Program-made: the position numbers and the translations under genes
NCBI GenBank assembly: GCA_038380795.1
Contig: CM076260.1
Span: 3,903,533 to 3,967,532, forward strand
Length of the DNA: 64,000 bases
Reading direction: 5' to 3'
From: Pyrocephalus nanus
Taxonomy: Eukaryota > Chordata > Aves > Passeriformes > Tyrannidae
The notes under the pieces: generated by a model
What the model saw: only the letters and a program-made list of their open reading frames with translations
Told to the model about the DNA's origin: nothing
Database searches by the model: none
Part shown: positions 10,930 through 24,371 of the stretch, one piece after another
How the letters are laid out: every line of letters starts with the position of its first letter
Position numbering within the stretch: position 1 is the stretch's first letter

Positions 10930-13710
10930 GTCTGAGAAAGGGGGGGGGTGGGTTCGGTGCTCTGCTTCATCCCGGCCTGGGAGTTCTTAGTGCCCATGAT
11001 CTCCCCTTCCATTCCCCACCTCCAACATCGATGGTCAGTCAGGCTGAGTTTCCTCTTGATACACACGATGGGGACGTGGGAAGAATTTAATTATTCCATA
11101 TGCAAAGGGGATCGTTTATGCTGTTTGAGGCATAATGACAGTAAAAATAGAAAGGCTTTTCCCTCCTTCACCCCCATTTCTTTCCCCCAACCACCAAAGT
11201 TGCTGCTGTCCTGAGCAACGTTCAGTTCAGTGATAATGGCACTGCTGATAACAATAATCAGTTTTGTTCAGCATCTTCCAGGCAGGTGTGTCACAAACAC
11301 CTTTACAAAATTAATGATGTTACGGAATTGCAGGTCACAACCACCAAATGTAATTAATAATCCAAAGTCCTAGAGCACAGCTGGTGTACAGTAAATAAGA
11401 GTTATGGGGGGGAAACACTGGGTTTGCCAGGTTCATGTACCTGCTCATAGACCTAGAATAAGTGTGAGACAGGTATATCTCTGTGTGTCTCTGTCAAAGT
11501 AAGAATTAAAACTTCTTGTAATTCTATGCTAGAAATTTTCCCCTCTGGAAATTAGGCCCTGGTTATGAAAACTGTTGTGCACATGCTTGGTATTAAGGTA
11601 ATGAGCTCTGCTAGTGAAATTACTTGCTTAAAGTTAAGCCTCTGCTGAAACAGCTCAAAAAAATGAAAACAGGAGTTTTTATATGTTGAAGGACCTGGAT
11701 CCTTGCTGGTCAAAATTATTTTATATTAAAATGGTATTAAATGTACTAGTCTTACATTGAGATGGTGACAAAGAACATAACTATATTTTAATCTGAATTT
11801 GAATGATCATTTCATAAAGTAAAGGCTTTGTAAGATTCTTCTGAGCCTTGTTGTAACTGTGACATACAGTGGAGGAGACAGGTCAGAACCCCATATTTCT
11901 GCAAATCTGGATGCAAATCTGGATAAGGATTTTGGGGCTCAGTCTCTGACTTTGTGAGGAATTGGGGCACAATATTGCAGCAGAAACCCTTTGAACTTTT
12001 GGACCTACTCACAGGCACATTTGATCTATGAGTCAGCACTCATGAAGACACCGGAGCTCTGATTGAATTTAATGAAGTCTGGAGCAGTATCTTTATGGCT
12101 TTGGCTCATCTGACATTCAAATCATTCTTCCCCTTTATCGTGTTTTCCAAGAAGCTTGGTTTATAATGTCAATTCAGTTAGGAAAGCAACATTAAAATAT
12201 TCAAGATGTTATTATTTCTCCATTGCTACGTGCCATACATAAGGACCAAACATTTTAGAGGCAGAAACCTGCAAAAGGATTGTTTATCTGAGCTTTGTGA
12301 AGTTGCCTGTTGCATCCAGATCCGTGGTTGCTCTGGCTGTTTAGTCTTGGTTAGATTTGGAGTCAAGACCCACTGAGATCTACTCTGAAATGAGGCTGGG
12401 ATTTATCTTTCCTGATCTCCCCCTTATTAAAGCTGTTCAGCTCAGGGGAGTTGTTTAGGCTCCTGTATTGACAGAAACACACATCACCAAAACCTTATTC
12501 ATCTTAGATATTTGTAGATACCCGTTTACAGGTGAATCACAGGTGATCCCCTCAGAGCCTAAACTACTGACTCTGTGAGCATGTCAAATAATTGATTGTT
12601 TTCCCCAGGTACAAGATGGGCAGGACAGTAAACCCTGAACCTGTAGGTGGGTGTAGATGTGTGCTTCGATTGAAGTGTCCCATTCCTATTCTAGCTCGAG
12701 AGTTTTTCTTGGTCAGAGCTGGAGAATGGGATTAAATTGTAGCTCTGCTCCCTTTGGCTTTCATGACTCAGCATCAGGCTCTCTGTGCACTTTCAAGCTG
12801 AAAACAAAAAGAGCTTTAATTCTACTGATTCCAGTGGTGCTGTACTGCCCATTTTCTGGTGCTGTATCTGGCAAACACAACACATTTACAGACCCATTTC
12901 TTGAAATTCTCTTTTAAGACACTGTGGGGACTTTGAATACTACCCCTGTTTGTACATCCTTATAGTGATTTCAACACTGTAGAAATTGTTTAAAGAAGTG
13001 TTATAACAAGGACATCAGCTTCATGTGCAGCCTCAAAGTGACTCTTCCTCGTCTGTATTAACAAATAGCCCAAAAAAATATAGTTGTTCTGGTAGAGACC
13101 AGCCTATCTGGGCAGAAGATATAGAGGTCAAAGCAATGGAGAAATAGGATTAAGCAGCTGGGTCCTGCTCACTGCCATGAGGGCTCAGGAGTTTCTCCCT
13201 CCTCCTCAAAAAGCAGAGCATGAACATGTGAATATCAGCAGTGGAAAGTTTAGTAGTCAGACTGTGAAACAGCTCAGACAGAACTGATTGGGGAAGAGAT
13301 ACAAGATAGACAGACTGGAGATAATTCTGTGTGTTCAGCAGATTGCAGTTATTTTTGTAATCCCGACATCTCAAGTATGGAAATATTTATGATAACCCAG
13401 GACAGATGGAAATTTCCTTTGCACAGGGCTTACACTGGGGCAACTTCTTTGTGTTTGGGGGGTTGTTACGTCAGACATGTGTTGTTTCCTTTGTCTGAAA
13501 TTAGAGTGGTCTAGGGAGGTCTGGAAAAAAAAAATAATGCTGCCTGGGGGTGAATTTTAGGGTGTCATTGCTAGGATACTCTCATGGGATTGAAGATCCC
13601 CAACTGGCCATTTGCCTTTGCAATGGCAATTTTGAGATGGCTGTTCTTGCAGGCATAAGAGAGAAGATTGCCTTGGTCCTTGTACTGGAAAAGACTGAGT
13701 TTCACTTAAA

Positions 13711-14275
13711 GAATCATTTTGGTTGGAGAAGACCTCCAATATCTACAAGTCCAACCTTTAACTGAACACCACCTTGTCAACTAAACCATAGCACTGAGTG
13801 AAAAAGTCTAGCCATTCCTTGAACACTTCCAAGGATGGTGATGTCACCACATCCCTGGGCAGCCCATTCCAGTGCTTGACAACCCTTTCAAGCATTGGAA
13901 TGCTGAAGAAATACTTCCTGTTGTCCAACTTGAGCCTCCCCTGGCACAGCTTGAGGCCGTTTCCTCTTGTCCTGTCACTTGTTGCCTGTGAGAAGAGGCG
14001 AAACTCCACCTTTCTACAACCTCCTGTCAGGTAGTTTGAAGAGTGAGAAGGCCCCCCCTGAGCCTCCTTTTCTCCAGGATAAACAATCCCAGCTCCCTCA
14101 GCCACTCCTCACAGGACTGACCCTCCAGACCTTTCCCCAGCTCCGCTGCCCTTCTCTGGACACGCTCCAGCACCTCAATGTCTTTCTTGAAGTGAGAAGC
14201 CCAGAAATGGACACAAGACTCGAGCAAAGGCCCAACCTGTGCCAGGTAGGGAGGGACAATCACTTCCTTTGTCGC
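13711..14275 (-). mobile_element. CR1 LINE fragment with end of ORF2, antisense
   Basis: About 565 bases, one of the longest CR1 copies here. The minus strand at about 14027-14275 still reads [18 protein letters not shown] and [17 protein letters not shown], the usual end of the CR1 ORF2 (reverse transcriptase) protein, followed by the 3' untranslated region. The frame is broken and the 5' part is missing, so the copy is dead. Confidence 0.93.
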
Positions 14276-14642
14276 AGCCCTTCCATCCCCTGTCATTTGT
14301 GTCACTGCTGAATCTTAGCAGTCATGCTGAAACCAGCGTGCCAGTTCTCTCCCATGGCTGAAGACTCCAGGCTGAGGTCTTCAGAAAGGCCTGACCCACC
14401 TCATCTGTGGTTTCTCTAAAATCTGTGCACTCAGTTTCCAACAGACCAGAGCTAATCTGAGCCTTGGTGTTTTGTTGTTTTTTTTTTTTAAACCATGAGA
14501 TCCAAGGAAACAATACAGGGAGCTGAGAAGCCCCAAAGATAATCCTGACATTGTTAGTTATTGCTTGATTTTGAACCCACATCACAAGAGCAATGCTTAT
14601 CCATCAAGAAAGCTCACAAGAAATCTGGAGATGAACTGTCTA

Positions 14643-14937
14643 CAAGGACATGAAGTGATTGGTCAAGGGGGAATTGATGCAAAGGGATGGAGGGTTGGGT
14701 TAGATTGGATATTAGGGACAAATTTTTTTACTGTGAGGATGGTGAGGCCCTGGCAAAGGTTACCCAGAGAAGTTGTGGCTGTCTCATCCCTGGAAGTGTT
14801 CAAGGTCGGACAGGGCTTGGAGCAACCTGGTCTAATGGTTGGAGTCCTTGCCCATGGCAGGGGGTTGAAACAAGATGCTCTTTAAGGTCCCTTCCAACAC
14901 AAATGTTTTTAAGGTTCTGAGTTCATGATACTATGAA
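14643..14937 (+). mobile_element. CR1 LINE 3' end fragment
   Basis: Sense copy with 'ggatattagggacaaatttt', 'ctgtgaggatggtgaggccc', 'ccatggcagggggttgaaac' and 'aaggtcccttccaacac'. It lies opposite to the antisense copy ending at 14275. Confidence 0.92.
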
Positions 14938-15322
14938 TATTTTGAATTTCTTGTAATCCACACTCTGATCAGACTGGCTAAATTGGATCCTGTGAGTAGA
15001 TCTGGGGGAAGGGAAACACAGATATTGATTTTCCTTGCCTTTTCCTCACCTTTGATCCTATTAAAAAGAGCATCAAATATTTCCTGATACACCTGCTTCA
15101 ATAATTATCAAATAACTAGTGCTTCGGTCACTGCTGATAAAGATTGGGTTTAAATTCACTGAAAGAAGGAAAAAGCTTTTCCCCTCTGTTTTCCTGTCCT
15201 TTCCATCAACCAGTCCTTAAATCCACTTTAAAATCCCTTGCCAGTAGGTACAGTTGGAACCTGTTTGTGTCGCAGCGTTTTCTGTGGCATTTTGATCAAC
15301 CCACTTAGGATGTTCATTGTGA

Positions 15323-15325
<3 letters not shown>

Positions 15326-15361
<36 letters not shown>
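15326..15361. repeat. Poly-T tract, 36 bases
   Basis: An uninterrupted run of 36 T, followed by 'ccagg'. Because CR1 has no poly-A tail, it is not a CR1 end. No retrogene or SINE body was recognised next to it. Confidence 0.93.
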
Positions 15362-15394
15362 CCAGGCAGTTTCCAGTTCATATTTTCTTTTTTT

Positions 15395-15690
15395 AATCAG
15401 GCAGAGACATTACAATTAAAATACCGTAAAAGCGATTCTGGCAGTATTGCAATAAGCATGTTTTTTAATTAAAGGAAGAACATGGGATGTACAAATAGTA
15501 CCAGCTAATGGGAAATTTCATCCAATGTATTTTTTAATTGAGATTTAAAAGGAAGAAAAGTCAGCCCAATTTTTCTCTGTCACTGTGTGATATTTTCCTA
15601 CGTTGTTACGGTGAGCCTGCAATAATTAGTCTCAGAGCTTTAAAATCCCAGCTGTTTTCACGGAAAAACAGTGGAAGGCATCAGTTCTTT
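15395..15690. promoter_or_regulatory. Candidate conserved non-coding element
   Basis: This non-repetitive AT-rich stretch has several TAATTA/TTAATT homeodomain-type cores ('tttttaattaaagg', 'caataattagtc') and scattered CpG sites ('taccgtaaaagcgattc', 'cctacgttgttacggtg'). Such a mix is common in vertebrate enhancers, but nothing in the sequence proves function. Confidence 0.2.
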
Positions 15691-16124
15691 ATTTGTTAGT
15701 ACATTTTGCTGCAGGAACTCAGTGTTATCCAGCAGAGTGCATCTCACAGAGGTGGACACTCCTGGGGGAAGAGTTTTAAAGCCCTGAATCTGTAGCAATT
15801 TAATGGGTTTTTAAATTTTTTTCAGATTTTCCTCCAACTGCAGGCCCTGGTTCATGTTTGGGTATAGAGTGCAGGTTTCTTTTGCCACTGTGTTTCAGAT
15901 GGGCTTACAGCATGTACACTGGACTCCCAGGTCTCTCACTTGCCAATTAAATTGATTTGCTGCAACTTTAGTAGCTCTTGAGACTCCTCTGGGATGTTGC
16001 ACAGTGAACAGGTCTGTGGAAGCTAATCCTGGCCATGGAACTTGACACAGCTCTGGCTGAGACCAGGCTGGAACCTGAGGCAGCACCATCTCCTTCCCCT
16101 AATCACTGTCATGGAAGGAGGGGC

Positions 16125-16318
16125 TCATAGAATGCTTTGAGTTGGAAAAGACCTTAAAATCATCCCTACCACAGGCAGGGACACTTTCCACTATCCCAGG
16201 TTGCTCCAAGCCCTGTCCAACCTGGCCTTGGACACTTGCAGGGATGGGGCAGCTTCTCTGGGCATCCTGTGCCAGGGCCTCACCCCCCTCACAGCCAAGA
16301 GCTTTTTCCAAATGTGCA
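16125..16318 (-). mobile_element. CR1 LINE fragment, antisense
   Basis: 'catagaatgctttgagttgg', 'cactatcccaggttgctcca', 'ttgcagggatggggcag' and 'gccagggcctcacccccct'. Confidence 0.92.
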
Positions 16319-17724
16319 CTTATTGCTTGTCTGTCAGATGGGGAGTTGAAATAACAGCCCAAAGGCCTCTTTTTTTCATCACACCTCTGTGTGTGGTGTT
16401 CACCTGATGCCTCCACCAGGCTCACTAGAAGTTCCTTCATTAAATCCTAGATGATGCCGTACCTCTTCAAGAAGTGTCCACACCTCTTCTCCACCAATTC
16501 AGCTTTCCTTTTGCAAATCCATCAAAGATTTTCCTGAGCATCTCAGATGTACCTAAGAGCCAAAAAATAGAAGGACTTCTTTGAAGGAGGTACACCTGTG
16601 GCAGCATCTTCTGGGCTGCCAATCTGAATTGCCTTTTCCTGTCTCCTGAGCTCTTAGGGAAGAGCCTGATCAGCTCACAGGGAGCACGTGCCATCTGAAC
16701 AGATGGCTGAGAGCACAGCAAGCCAAAAAACAAAGGCTTGTCAGGCTTGGGAGATGAATTCTGTCTGAGAGTACTGAAGCAGCTGCTGGTTCCTCTCCCA
16801 GGGACAGATTCAGGCCTCCATCCAAAAAAATGCTGGAATACAAGCTGAACTTCTTAGTGTGTTACTGATGTCCTGGTGGAAATACATGGGCATTTGAATT
16901 CACAGCTAGCTTGAGGTCTGTCCCTGTGTGCTATGAACTTGGAGGGACATTCTCAGGGAGGTGGAGAATGAATTTTGGGCTCTTGGTTCAAGCAGCCTTT
17001 GGGATGGAGCCAATATAACAAAACTTCTCCTTCGCATCTTGCTCAGCCATGGTCCAGCATGCAAACAACTTTTACGGCTCACTTGAACCTCGTATGAGCA
17101 AGTCAACTGGTCACAGGTGACAGAGCCGTGAAATAATTGCCTTTTTAAAAATCTTATAAGCTCTGTATTCCTCTTCCTGTACACAGGAGGATCTTAGTTG
17201 CTTTGGGATTTTTTTTTTTCCTGCTCAGAGGCCCTACCAGGCCCACCCTTGGAGCTGGAGAATGAGCTGTCCCCACTGCAGCCTTGTTGTACAGGATCAA
17301 GCAGGGCTATTCCAGCCCCAGCAGTTGCCTCCTGCTGTTTGCCACTCGGGGATGCTTGCCAGGAATTGAACTTCTGAGCTTGAGCCCATCTCACTGGGAA
17401 TTCTGTGGCTTTGTCATGTGAAACACCAAGTGAGAGGAGCTGGTAAGAGCAAGCTGAAGGCTGTGGGAATATGAGACAAGCAGAGCAGATCTTCCCTGCA
17501 CTGCGATGGGAGAGAGTAGTCCAGTCGAGGAGATGAGCTTTCAATCTGCAAATCCCCTTCCATGCAGAGGAAGTTTGCTGCTAGTTGAAGGTTATGACAC
17601 AGCAGTGGAAAATAAGACAGTTTTTTGATACTTTTCTTATATTTGATTATTTAAAAAAATATTCTTGTGAATATCCAGCACTTTTCTTGTAGTTTGCTTG
17701 CTTTGACACTGCATTCAGCTTTAC

Positions 17725-17780
17725 ATGAAGTAGAATTAAATCTGAAGTAGGACTGAATATCTGAAGTAGAACTAAATCTA
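17725..17780. repeat. Three imperfect copies of an 18-base unit
   Basis: 'tgaagtagaattaaatc', 'tgaagtaggactgaatatc' and 'tgaagtagaactaaatcta' follow one another directly. No gene or protein frame is involved. Confidence 0.75.
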
Positions 17781-18426
17781 AACCTATCACTTTTATCCTG
17801 ACTCCCTGATGAGCTGTTCATTAGGAAAAATGTCTTATATCAGCAGGGAATGCAAGGTGTGGCTTCAAAAGGTGATAATAGAAAAGCTCTCCATGTGAAA
17901 GGTGCCCTTTGGAATGGGGACTGCTTCTCTTGGAGTTCAGGAGATCTCTAGGGCATTTTAAATCACAATCTGGATGAGAAATATCAGCATCACTTTTATG
18001 CATTGCGAGACTCTTTTCTTAAAAAAAAAAAGAGGTTTTTGAGAAAGGATGTAAGCTGCTGTGTCTTAAAGTGTGAATCTTCATGACATAGGCAAGGAGA
18101 AACTTCCCACAACAGTCCACCCCATCCTCTACTCCATCATTATTTGATCAAATTTTTTTAGAGGTGCAGGATGCAGACTCTTTCCATAGTCATATTGTGG
18201 ATACCTGGGCTGTGGCATTTCATGAGCCAGTCTGGACACCTGAAAAAGTGAAGTGTTCATAAATTATCTTTCAAAATCCATTCCTTTTGTTCATGCCCTC
18301 CACCATTTTCCAAGGATTTCAGAAGACAAATCTCTTTTCACAGAACCAGTTCTTCCAATGGCGCGATGGTGCTGTAGTTACTCACACAGCAGATAAAGCC
18401 CCTACCTTATCACCAAGTTTGTTTTC

Positions 18427-18547
18427 TTTATTTTTTTTTTTTTTTTAAATTATTTGGTCTGGCTGCTTCTCCCATCCTGTGGGACAGATGTAATTGTCTT
18501 GTTGGTTTTTTACTCCTTCTTTTCCTTTTTTTTTTATTTTTTTCCCT
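18427..18547. repeat. T-rich low-complexity stretch
   Basis: Contains T runs of about 16 and 9 bases with short interruptions. Confidence 0.8.
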
Positions 18548-19408
18548 TTGCTAAAGACAGATAAAGAACAATTTCTTTTCTGTGTGTGCAGAGGTGGAGG
18601 CTAATTGCTGGGTTAATTGAGAAGAATGGTGCTTCTGATGTTCTCACAAAGTATCAAATAGCCTCAACATATTTCTTCCCTCTGTCCCTCACTCCACCTA
18701 AAGAGACTCATTGAATTTGCACTTTACTGTACAGAAGTGATTATGGGTTTAATTGTATTTATTTTGCTTGGTGGGGAGGCCATCATAACAGTGCTTGATT
18801 GATTTTTGTAAAATCACCCTCAAGGTCATGTGTAGGACTTTGCTTTCCTGTGCAGCCATAACAAACAATTTGAGGGTCACAGCCAAAGGCTCAGTTGAGC
18901 AATATTCTTGCTTTCTGCTTTTAGAGAAGAGGTCAAGTGCAATAAAAGAAGAAAGCATAACTTTTATTTTCTTTTTTAAAAAAGGGGAAGACAAGCTTGT
19001 AAAGCAGCAGCTGTATATTTATTCTGACCCAACAGAAACCACAGAGATACAGAGAGGGTTAGAGGGAGAATATGCAATTTTCAGACAGGAGTATTTGTAA
19101 GTTTGGCCAGAGTTTGTTTTACACATAGACTTGATAAGTGGTTAAATGAATCCCACTTTTTCTTGACTGTGATGCTGATCTTCTTTTATCCCCAACAGCT
19201 GAACTTTGTTTTACTTTATTTTCTCCAAAAAAAAAGAGTGCCTTTTGAATTTGTTCTGGGAGGGCTTCAGAAACTTTACAAACATCCAGGGACAGCAGCA
19301 TTACGGTGTGACCATGAGTGTAGCTGATCTATCCATCTCCTATGATTATGTTGGGTCTGATTGCTGTTTCTAAGGGAAAGCAAAAGAGTCACATAGAACA
19401 AAACATGC

Positions 19409-19500
19409 AATCATAGAATGGTTTGGGTTTGAAGGGACCTTAAAGACCATCTCATTCCACCTCCTGCCATGGGCAGGGACACCTTCCACTAGACCAGGGT
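19409..19500 (-). mobile_element. CR1 LINE 3' tip, antisense
   Basis: 'tcatagaatggtttgggttt' through 'ctgccatgggcagggacacc' to 'ccactagaccaggg'. Truncated at about 90 bases. Confidence 0.92.
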
Positions 19501-21171
19501 GAGCTGCTGACTTTCCAAAGCCACCTTGTGCAGAAAAGAGCCCAGGAGACAGTGCAGAAGTGATATCAACACCCATCCCAAAAGCATTTACTGTTGCTGG
19601 TCAAACTGCTGCTTTTTTTGCAGGAAGAGAGACTCCAGGTAAATGTAAGCTGTGTATTTCTCACTCCTTCCTAGCTTACCAGACCAAAGCACAGCTCCCT
19701 TATGAGCACTGTTGTGTCTCAGCACTGTTCCTGAGGGGAGGATGATGAACATGCTCTACTGTTTTGCCACAGACCCTCTGGAGACAGGGCAGTAGGAGAC
19801 AACAAATCCCACACCCTCATGGGAAACAGGCATCTTCCCATGACTACCTCGAGCTGAATTGGAATGGCTGCAAAAAGAAAAGGACACAGGAATCTTACAT
19901 TCCTCTCTCCCTGCCATCCCATGGGAAGGGGTTTTGGGAGGGAACTAATATTTCTAACCTGCCTTGTAGACGTCTTGAAAAATTTGGATAGACAAAACGC
20001 GGCTGAAACTTGGGAAAGCTCGTTTGAGGTGTAGCTATGATTTTGCAGTCAAAAGATTGGACAGCTTTGGCCCCAGCCTTCCTGCTGCAGTGGTACAGCA
20101 TGGCAGCAATTAAAATACTCATTAAAAATTGTATGAAGAGAAGTGGAAACAGAAATGAGCGTATTTCTGTGGGAGCAGAGCATAGGAAGTCAATAAAGAC
20201 CTTAGGGAAGATGTCTTTTTTATGTTAGGAATGAAATAAATCGCAGTGATTTACAGTTCCATTTATAGATGGTGGTGATAAAATTATTAACACTGCTGCT
20301 ATAGGGCAAAAGTATTTAATAAATATTTCCATTTTCAGTGTGGAAACGAACAGGATGGTAAATTATATCACAAGAGGAAGATGGACCAGCAGTCCATTAT
20401 TACTAAATAATATTAATAGGATGAAGATGTTAAATATTCTTTCAAGAATACACAGTCTTAAATCAACAGGTCCAGTGTCATTCAAGAGCTTTAAAACTGC
20501 TGGTGGAGACACTCTGTGGCCCACAGATATCAACTTAAGAGTCAATGGGAGATTACAGAGGGATGTAGAAGTTCTGATCTTGATTTGATTCTGATCTTGA
20601 TCTGATTTACAGGCAGGTAAATGGGAAACATATTGCCTGTTTAGTTCGGTATTAACCAATGAGTCAAAAGAGAAAACTGAATGAAGTTATGTGTAGGAGA
20701 TGGTTGAATCCATAAATTACTAACCATGGGATTGTACTGAGTGACAGAAGAGAAATTTAATGGTAGAAAAGGCAGAAAACTTTTGTTAATTTTCTAAGAA
20801 AATTACAAGTATGTTTGATTGTTACTTCAGTCAAATGTGATAGTGTGGTGACTGAGGGTCACCTGCCAAGACGTGGTAGATGGCACACACAACTAACTCA
20901 GGAAGTACATTGTAAGGGAGGAACCATTTTCATGACTATTAGGTTCCCACTGCACATCATTGATTATTGATGGATCACTGATGATCTGAGAGGAAACGGG
21001 GATCACATTCCATGACTGTCATTTAAACCAAATGCAGATTTACAGAGCTGACAAAAGAGTTGAGCAGGGAGCAATTCAGCATGAAACTTGTGGTTGCACA
21101 ATAAGGGACCTTGTCAGGAAAAGCCAAGATAATGAAAAGGATCAGAAGTCAGTGTGGCCCAAGGATGCCAA

Positions 21172-21307
21172 GATTGAGGCCAGGTTGGACGGGGCTTGGA
21201 GCACCCTGGTCAAGTGGAAGGTGTCCCTGCCCATGGAAGGAGGTTGGAACTGGATGATCTTTCAGGTTCCTTCCAACCCAAACCATTCCATGATTCTATG
21301 ATTCTGT
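21172..21307 (+). mobile_element. CR1 LINE 3' end fragment
   Basis: 'caggttggacggggcttgga', 'gaaggtgtccctgcccatgg' and a well-kept tail 'ccatgattctatgattctg' with two tail units. Confidence 0.93.
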
Positions 21308-22297
21308 ATCCACCTGATCTCCCAGTGTAATGAAGAAGCAAAAAGGTTGCAGTCTTAAGTTTTCCTGTGAAAAGCAAGAGGCACCGTGTGAGAATAAGGA
21401 GTTTTGCCTCTATGGGCAGCATCAATACTAGTAAAGGAACAGAAGAATTATGAGATTTGGCTTTGCAAATTCAGGAGAGCTGGACTGTGTGAGAGACTGA
21501 ACAGCTTCATGAACAGGAGATGATTCCTTGCAAAGAGAGTCTTAAACAGTCTGAAGGAGGGCTGAGATTTGATTTTAGCTCTGATTACTTTCACAGACAA
21601 TGCTGTTTGCTGCACCTCTCTGCAGTGGATACACTGCAGGAGGATACAGAGCACTCTGAAAGCTCATCCTTGACAAATCATGCCTGGAAATGAAGCATGA
21701 ATTGTGAACATTGAGAGAAATTACCTGCTGAAAAAATGATCATGGCAAATGTAGAGTGATGTTCCCAGGTCACTTGATTGATTGTCTGCCTTTCTGGAGG
21801 GTCCTCAGCAGTTAATCACAGACACCTTGACCTCTTCCAGTTCTTCAATAGCCTGATGTGCACAGGCCACCAGGAGATATGATCTAATGATGCCTTCAGT
21901 CTCCAAATAATACCATTTCAATTATTGTCCCAATTTCACCACAGTGCATTTCTTATTAAGACCATTTCATTTTTCTAGAAGCTTCAGATGTATCTCAGAA
22001 TAACAGTCAAATATCGTGTTTTTCATGAAGCTGAAATTTGTGCTGTTTTATCACAATGTATGCAGAACAGTTTGTTAAAACACTATATAGAAGCTTAACA
22101 GAAATACATTTATATATAGAAAAGTAAGTCTAGGGAAAGAAACAATTTACACACGGGGGAGTTGGGTTTTGTGAGAGGAAACCCATGTTTCCCAGTGATT
22201 ATAAGCAAGAAAACTAAGCATGTTCTATAAAAGTGCATATGGAAAGCACTGAAATTTGGAAATAAAATATTTAATGGATAGTCCTTATTCAAATACT

Positions 22298-22365
22298 GAC
22301 TTTGTTATAAGCCTAGGAAATGAGGACTAAGTTTTAAGACTTTGTTATAAGATTAAGAAATCAAT
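22298..22365. repeat. 40-base imperfect tandem duplication
   Basis: 'gactttgttataag' occurs at 22298 and again at 22338, each followed by a similar 'aggaaatgag/aagaaatcaa' segment. AT-rich intron sequence. Confidence 0.6.
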
Positions 22366-22651
22366 GAAGCAATGAAAGCCCCTCCATGCAAAAATAAACA
22401 AAGGGATCAGGATGGGAAGAATGTGTTCAGCAGAAGTGGATGAGAAAGGCATGTGAATGCTGTGCATCTCCTTTATCATTGAGAGCAGCAGGACCTGGCC
22501 AAAGGGGATTGATAATCAAGGTAGATTTAATCTGATTTGTATATTAAAACTTCTTCCCTCCTTCTTTTCATTTCAATACTGAAATTAAATTAGGGGTTTG
22601 ATCTCGCTTATCTTTATTCTGAGGATTGGTATTATCTTTATAGAGGTATAC

Positions 22652-22832
22652 AATCACTGAACAATTTGGATTGGAAGGGACATTAAAGATCGTCTTGTTC
22701 TATGGACAGGGACACTTTCCACTAGATCAGGTTGGTTCAGCCTGGTCTTGGACACTTCTAGGGATGGGGAAGCCACAGCTTCTCTGGGCAGCTTGTACCA
22801 GGGCCTCACTACCCTCACAAGGAAGAACCTGT
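22652..22832 (-). mobile_element. CR1 LINE fragment, antisense
   Basis: 'aatttggattggaagggaca', 'gacagggacactttccacta' and 'agccacagcttctctgggca', with a small internal deletion at the usual 'ccaaccccctgccatgg' site. Confidence 0.9.
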
Positions 22833-24076
22833 GGGGAAGGAAAGCCATCTTGGGGGTAGACATGGATGTCACCACTGAGAACTGCTAACAGCAGTAGAAA
22901 GCTGGTCATGGTATGAGAAGGCAGAGTTATCAGCTACTTCACACAAAGGGAGACCTTTGAAAAGAGGTCTGAGGTTTCCAGGCTTTGGGATTTTCCCTGC
23001 TAGCTCCTGGGAAACACAGCTTGACCTAGGAAGACCTATCCCATGTGCAGTGTGGTAAGATGTCTGAGAGTCCCTTCTGTCCACATGCATTGTAAAGATA
23101 GAGACAGTGTCATTTTCAGGAGAGGAAATATGAAAGGAGGTAATGGGATAAACCATCCTGAGGTGACAGACTGGAATTGCCAGCTCACACATGGAAAGAA
23201 CAAGGGAGGCATTTGACAGAACTGAAAAGCTTGAGTCAAAACAGAGTTAGAAATGGCTTTTAATGCACTCTATACTTAGACCACAGAATTCATTGCTTCA
23301 AGAACTCATTGAGACTAAATATCAGAAAGACTTGAAGGATCAGTTCTATATTACTGACAAATCTTATCCAGTTATACTAATAGATGGTAAGAGGAAAATG
23401 TTGGCAAGGGGATGAAACCTTATGCTTTGAGGCAAAGCTAACCTCTAATTAGGTATTGAAATGGGGTTTTTATGGGATGGGGAGATCAACTCACATCCAG
23501 CTAAGAGGGAGACATTTCTTATGCTGTATTTGGAAGCATCTGGTTTTGAACAACAGCTGGAAGAGTTTGCAGGATTAAATCAACCACTGATCTAAACAAG
23601 TTGCCAGTTCTTATGTTCCAAAGCCAGTTTTCCCTCCCCTCTCCCTGTCAAATGTAGTTTGTAATCTAAAAAGTAACTTAATACAAATTAAGCAGGAATA
23701 TCACTTTTCAACATTTAGTGAATCAATTAAAATTGGGATTTTTCCAAGCACAGCTCCCTAGCACTGGAATTGGAGAGATTTTTGTGTCTGCCCAGGCTGG
23801 CTGGCCTTGCTCAAGTCTAGAAAGACAGACTGTTGTAGAATCCAAAAATGGACTGAACTAATCAGTCCATTACAGGTCTGTAAAGAATCTGATAAATCCA
23901 TAAAGAGAAGTACAGGAAAAGTTGGAAATTTGGCAGGACACAATAGTATTTTAGCCTTAATCTTGTAATTTTGTTGCAAATGAATTTATTTGCCCACCTC
24001 TTACAGCTCCTTTGGCTGTGAGATAATGACTGGCTCTTCCACTCATGGTTGTATTTTGTTCTTCTCTTGTCTTCAG

Positions 24077-24289
24077 GTGGCAAACTCTTGTTTACTGGGC
24101 CAGGACCTGTAGAACTACATGCTCATTACATCCTGGTGTCTGATGGAGGAGAGCTCCAGGTGGGATCCCCTGAGGCCCCTTTCCCTCACAAAGCACACAT
24201 CCATCTCTATGGGAGCATCCATTCTCCACCATTATTTCCATATGGAGTCAAGTTCCTGGCAGTGAGGAATGCGACACTTTCCATTCATG
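24077..24289 (+). CDS. PKHD1: PKHD1 exon B: main part of first G8 domain
   Basis: The acceptor is 'ttgtcttcag|GTGGC' and the donor 'CATTCATG|gtgagtg'. The exon is 213 bases, phase 1 to phase 1. It reads [52 protein letters not shown] and [15 protein letters not shown]. This is the core of the G8 fold, with conserved glycines in GGELQVG and the closing LSIHG, and it is the strongest single match to mammalian PKHD1 recalled from memory. The NAT triplet is a possible N-glycosylation site. An A-rich tract begins about 50 bases beyond the donor. Confidence 0.96.
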
Positions 24290-24338
24290 GTGAGTGCATT
24301 TGTTTTCTCATCAAAAGCAGAGCACAAACGAACAACAG

Positions 24339-24371
24339 AAAAGAAAAAAAAAAAGAAAAAAAAGAAAAAAA
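24339..24371. repeat. A-rich tract
   Basis: Runs of A broken by single G, about 50 bases downstream of the exon B donor. Confidence 0.9.

Larger units (their letters stand above)
10930..24076 (+). other. Intron A-B (13.1 kb)
   Basis: The intron contains CR1 fragments at 13711, 14643, 16125, 19409, 21172 and 22652, a 36-base poly-T tract, two small tandem duplications and an AT-rich stretch near 15395-15690 that might be a conserved non-coding element. No additional exon or RNA gene was recognised in the remaining sequence. Confidence 0.8.

Noticed and set aside
10392..11066. 224-codon minus-strand open frame
   Set aside because: It is antisense to PKHD1 exon A and its GC-rich surroundings, with low-complexity composition and no recognisable domain.
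14027..14305. Minus-strand frame with [18 protein letters not shown]
   Set aside because: This is the decayed end of CR1 ORF2, not a host gene; the copy lacks the rest of the reverse transcriptase.
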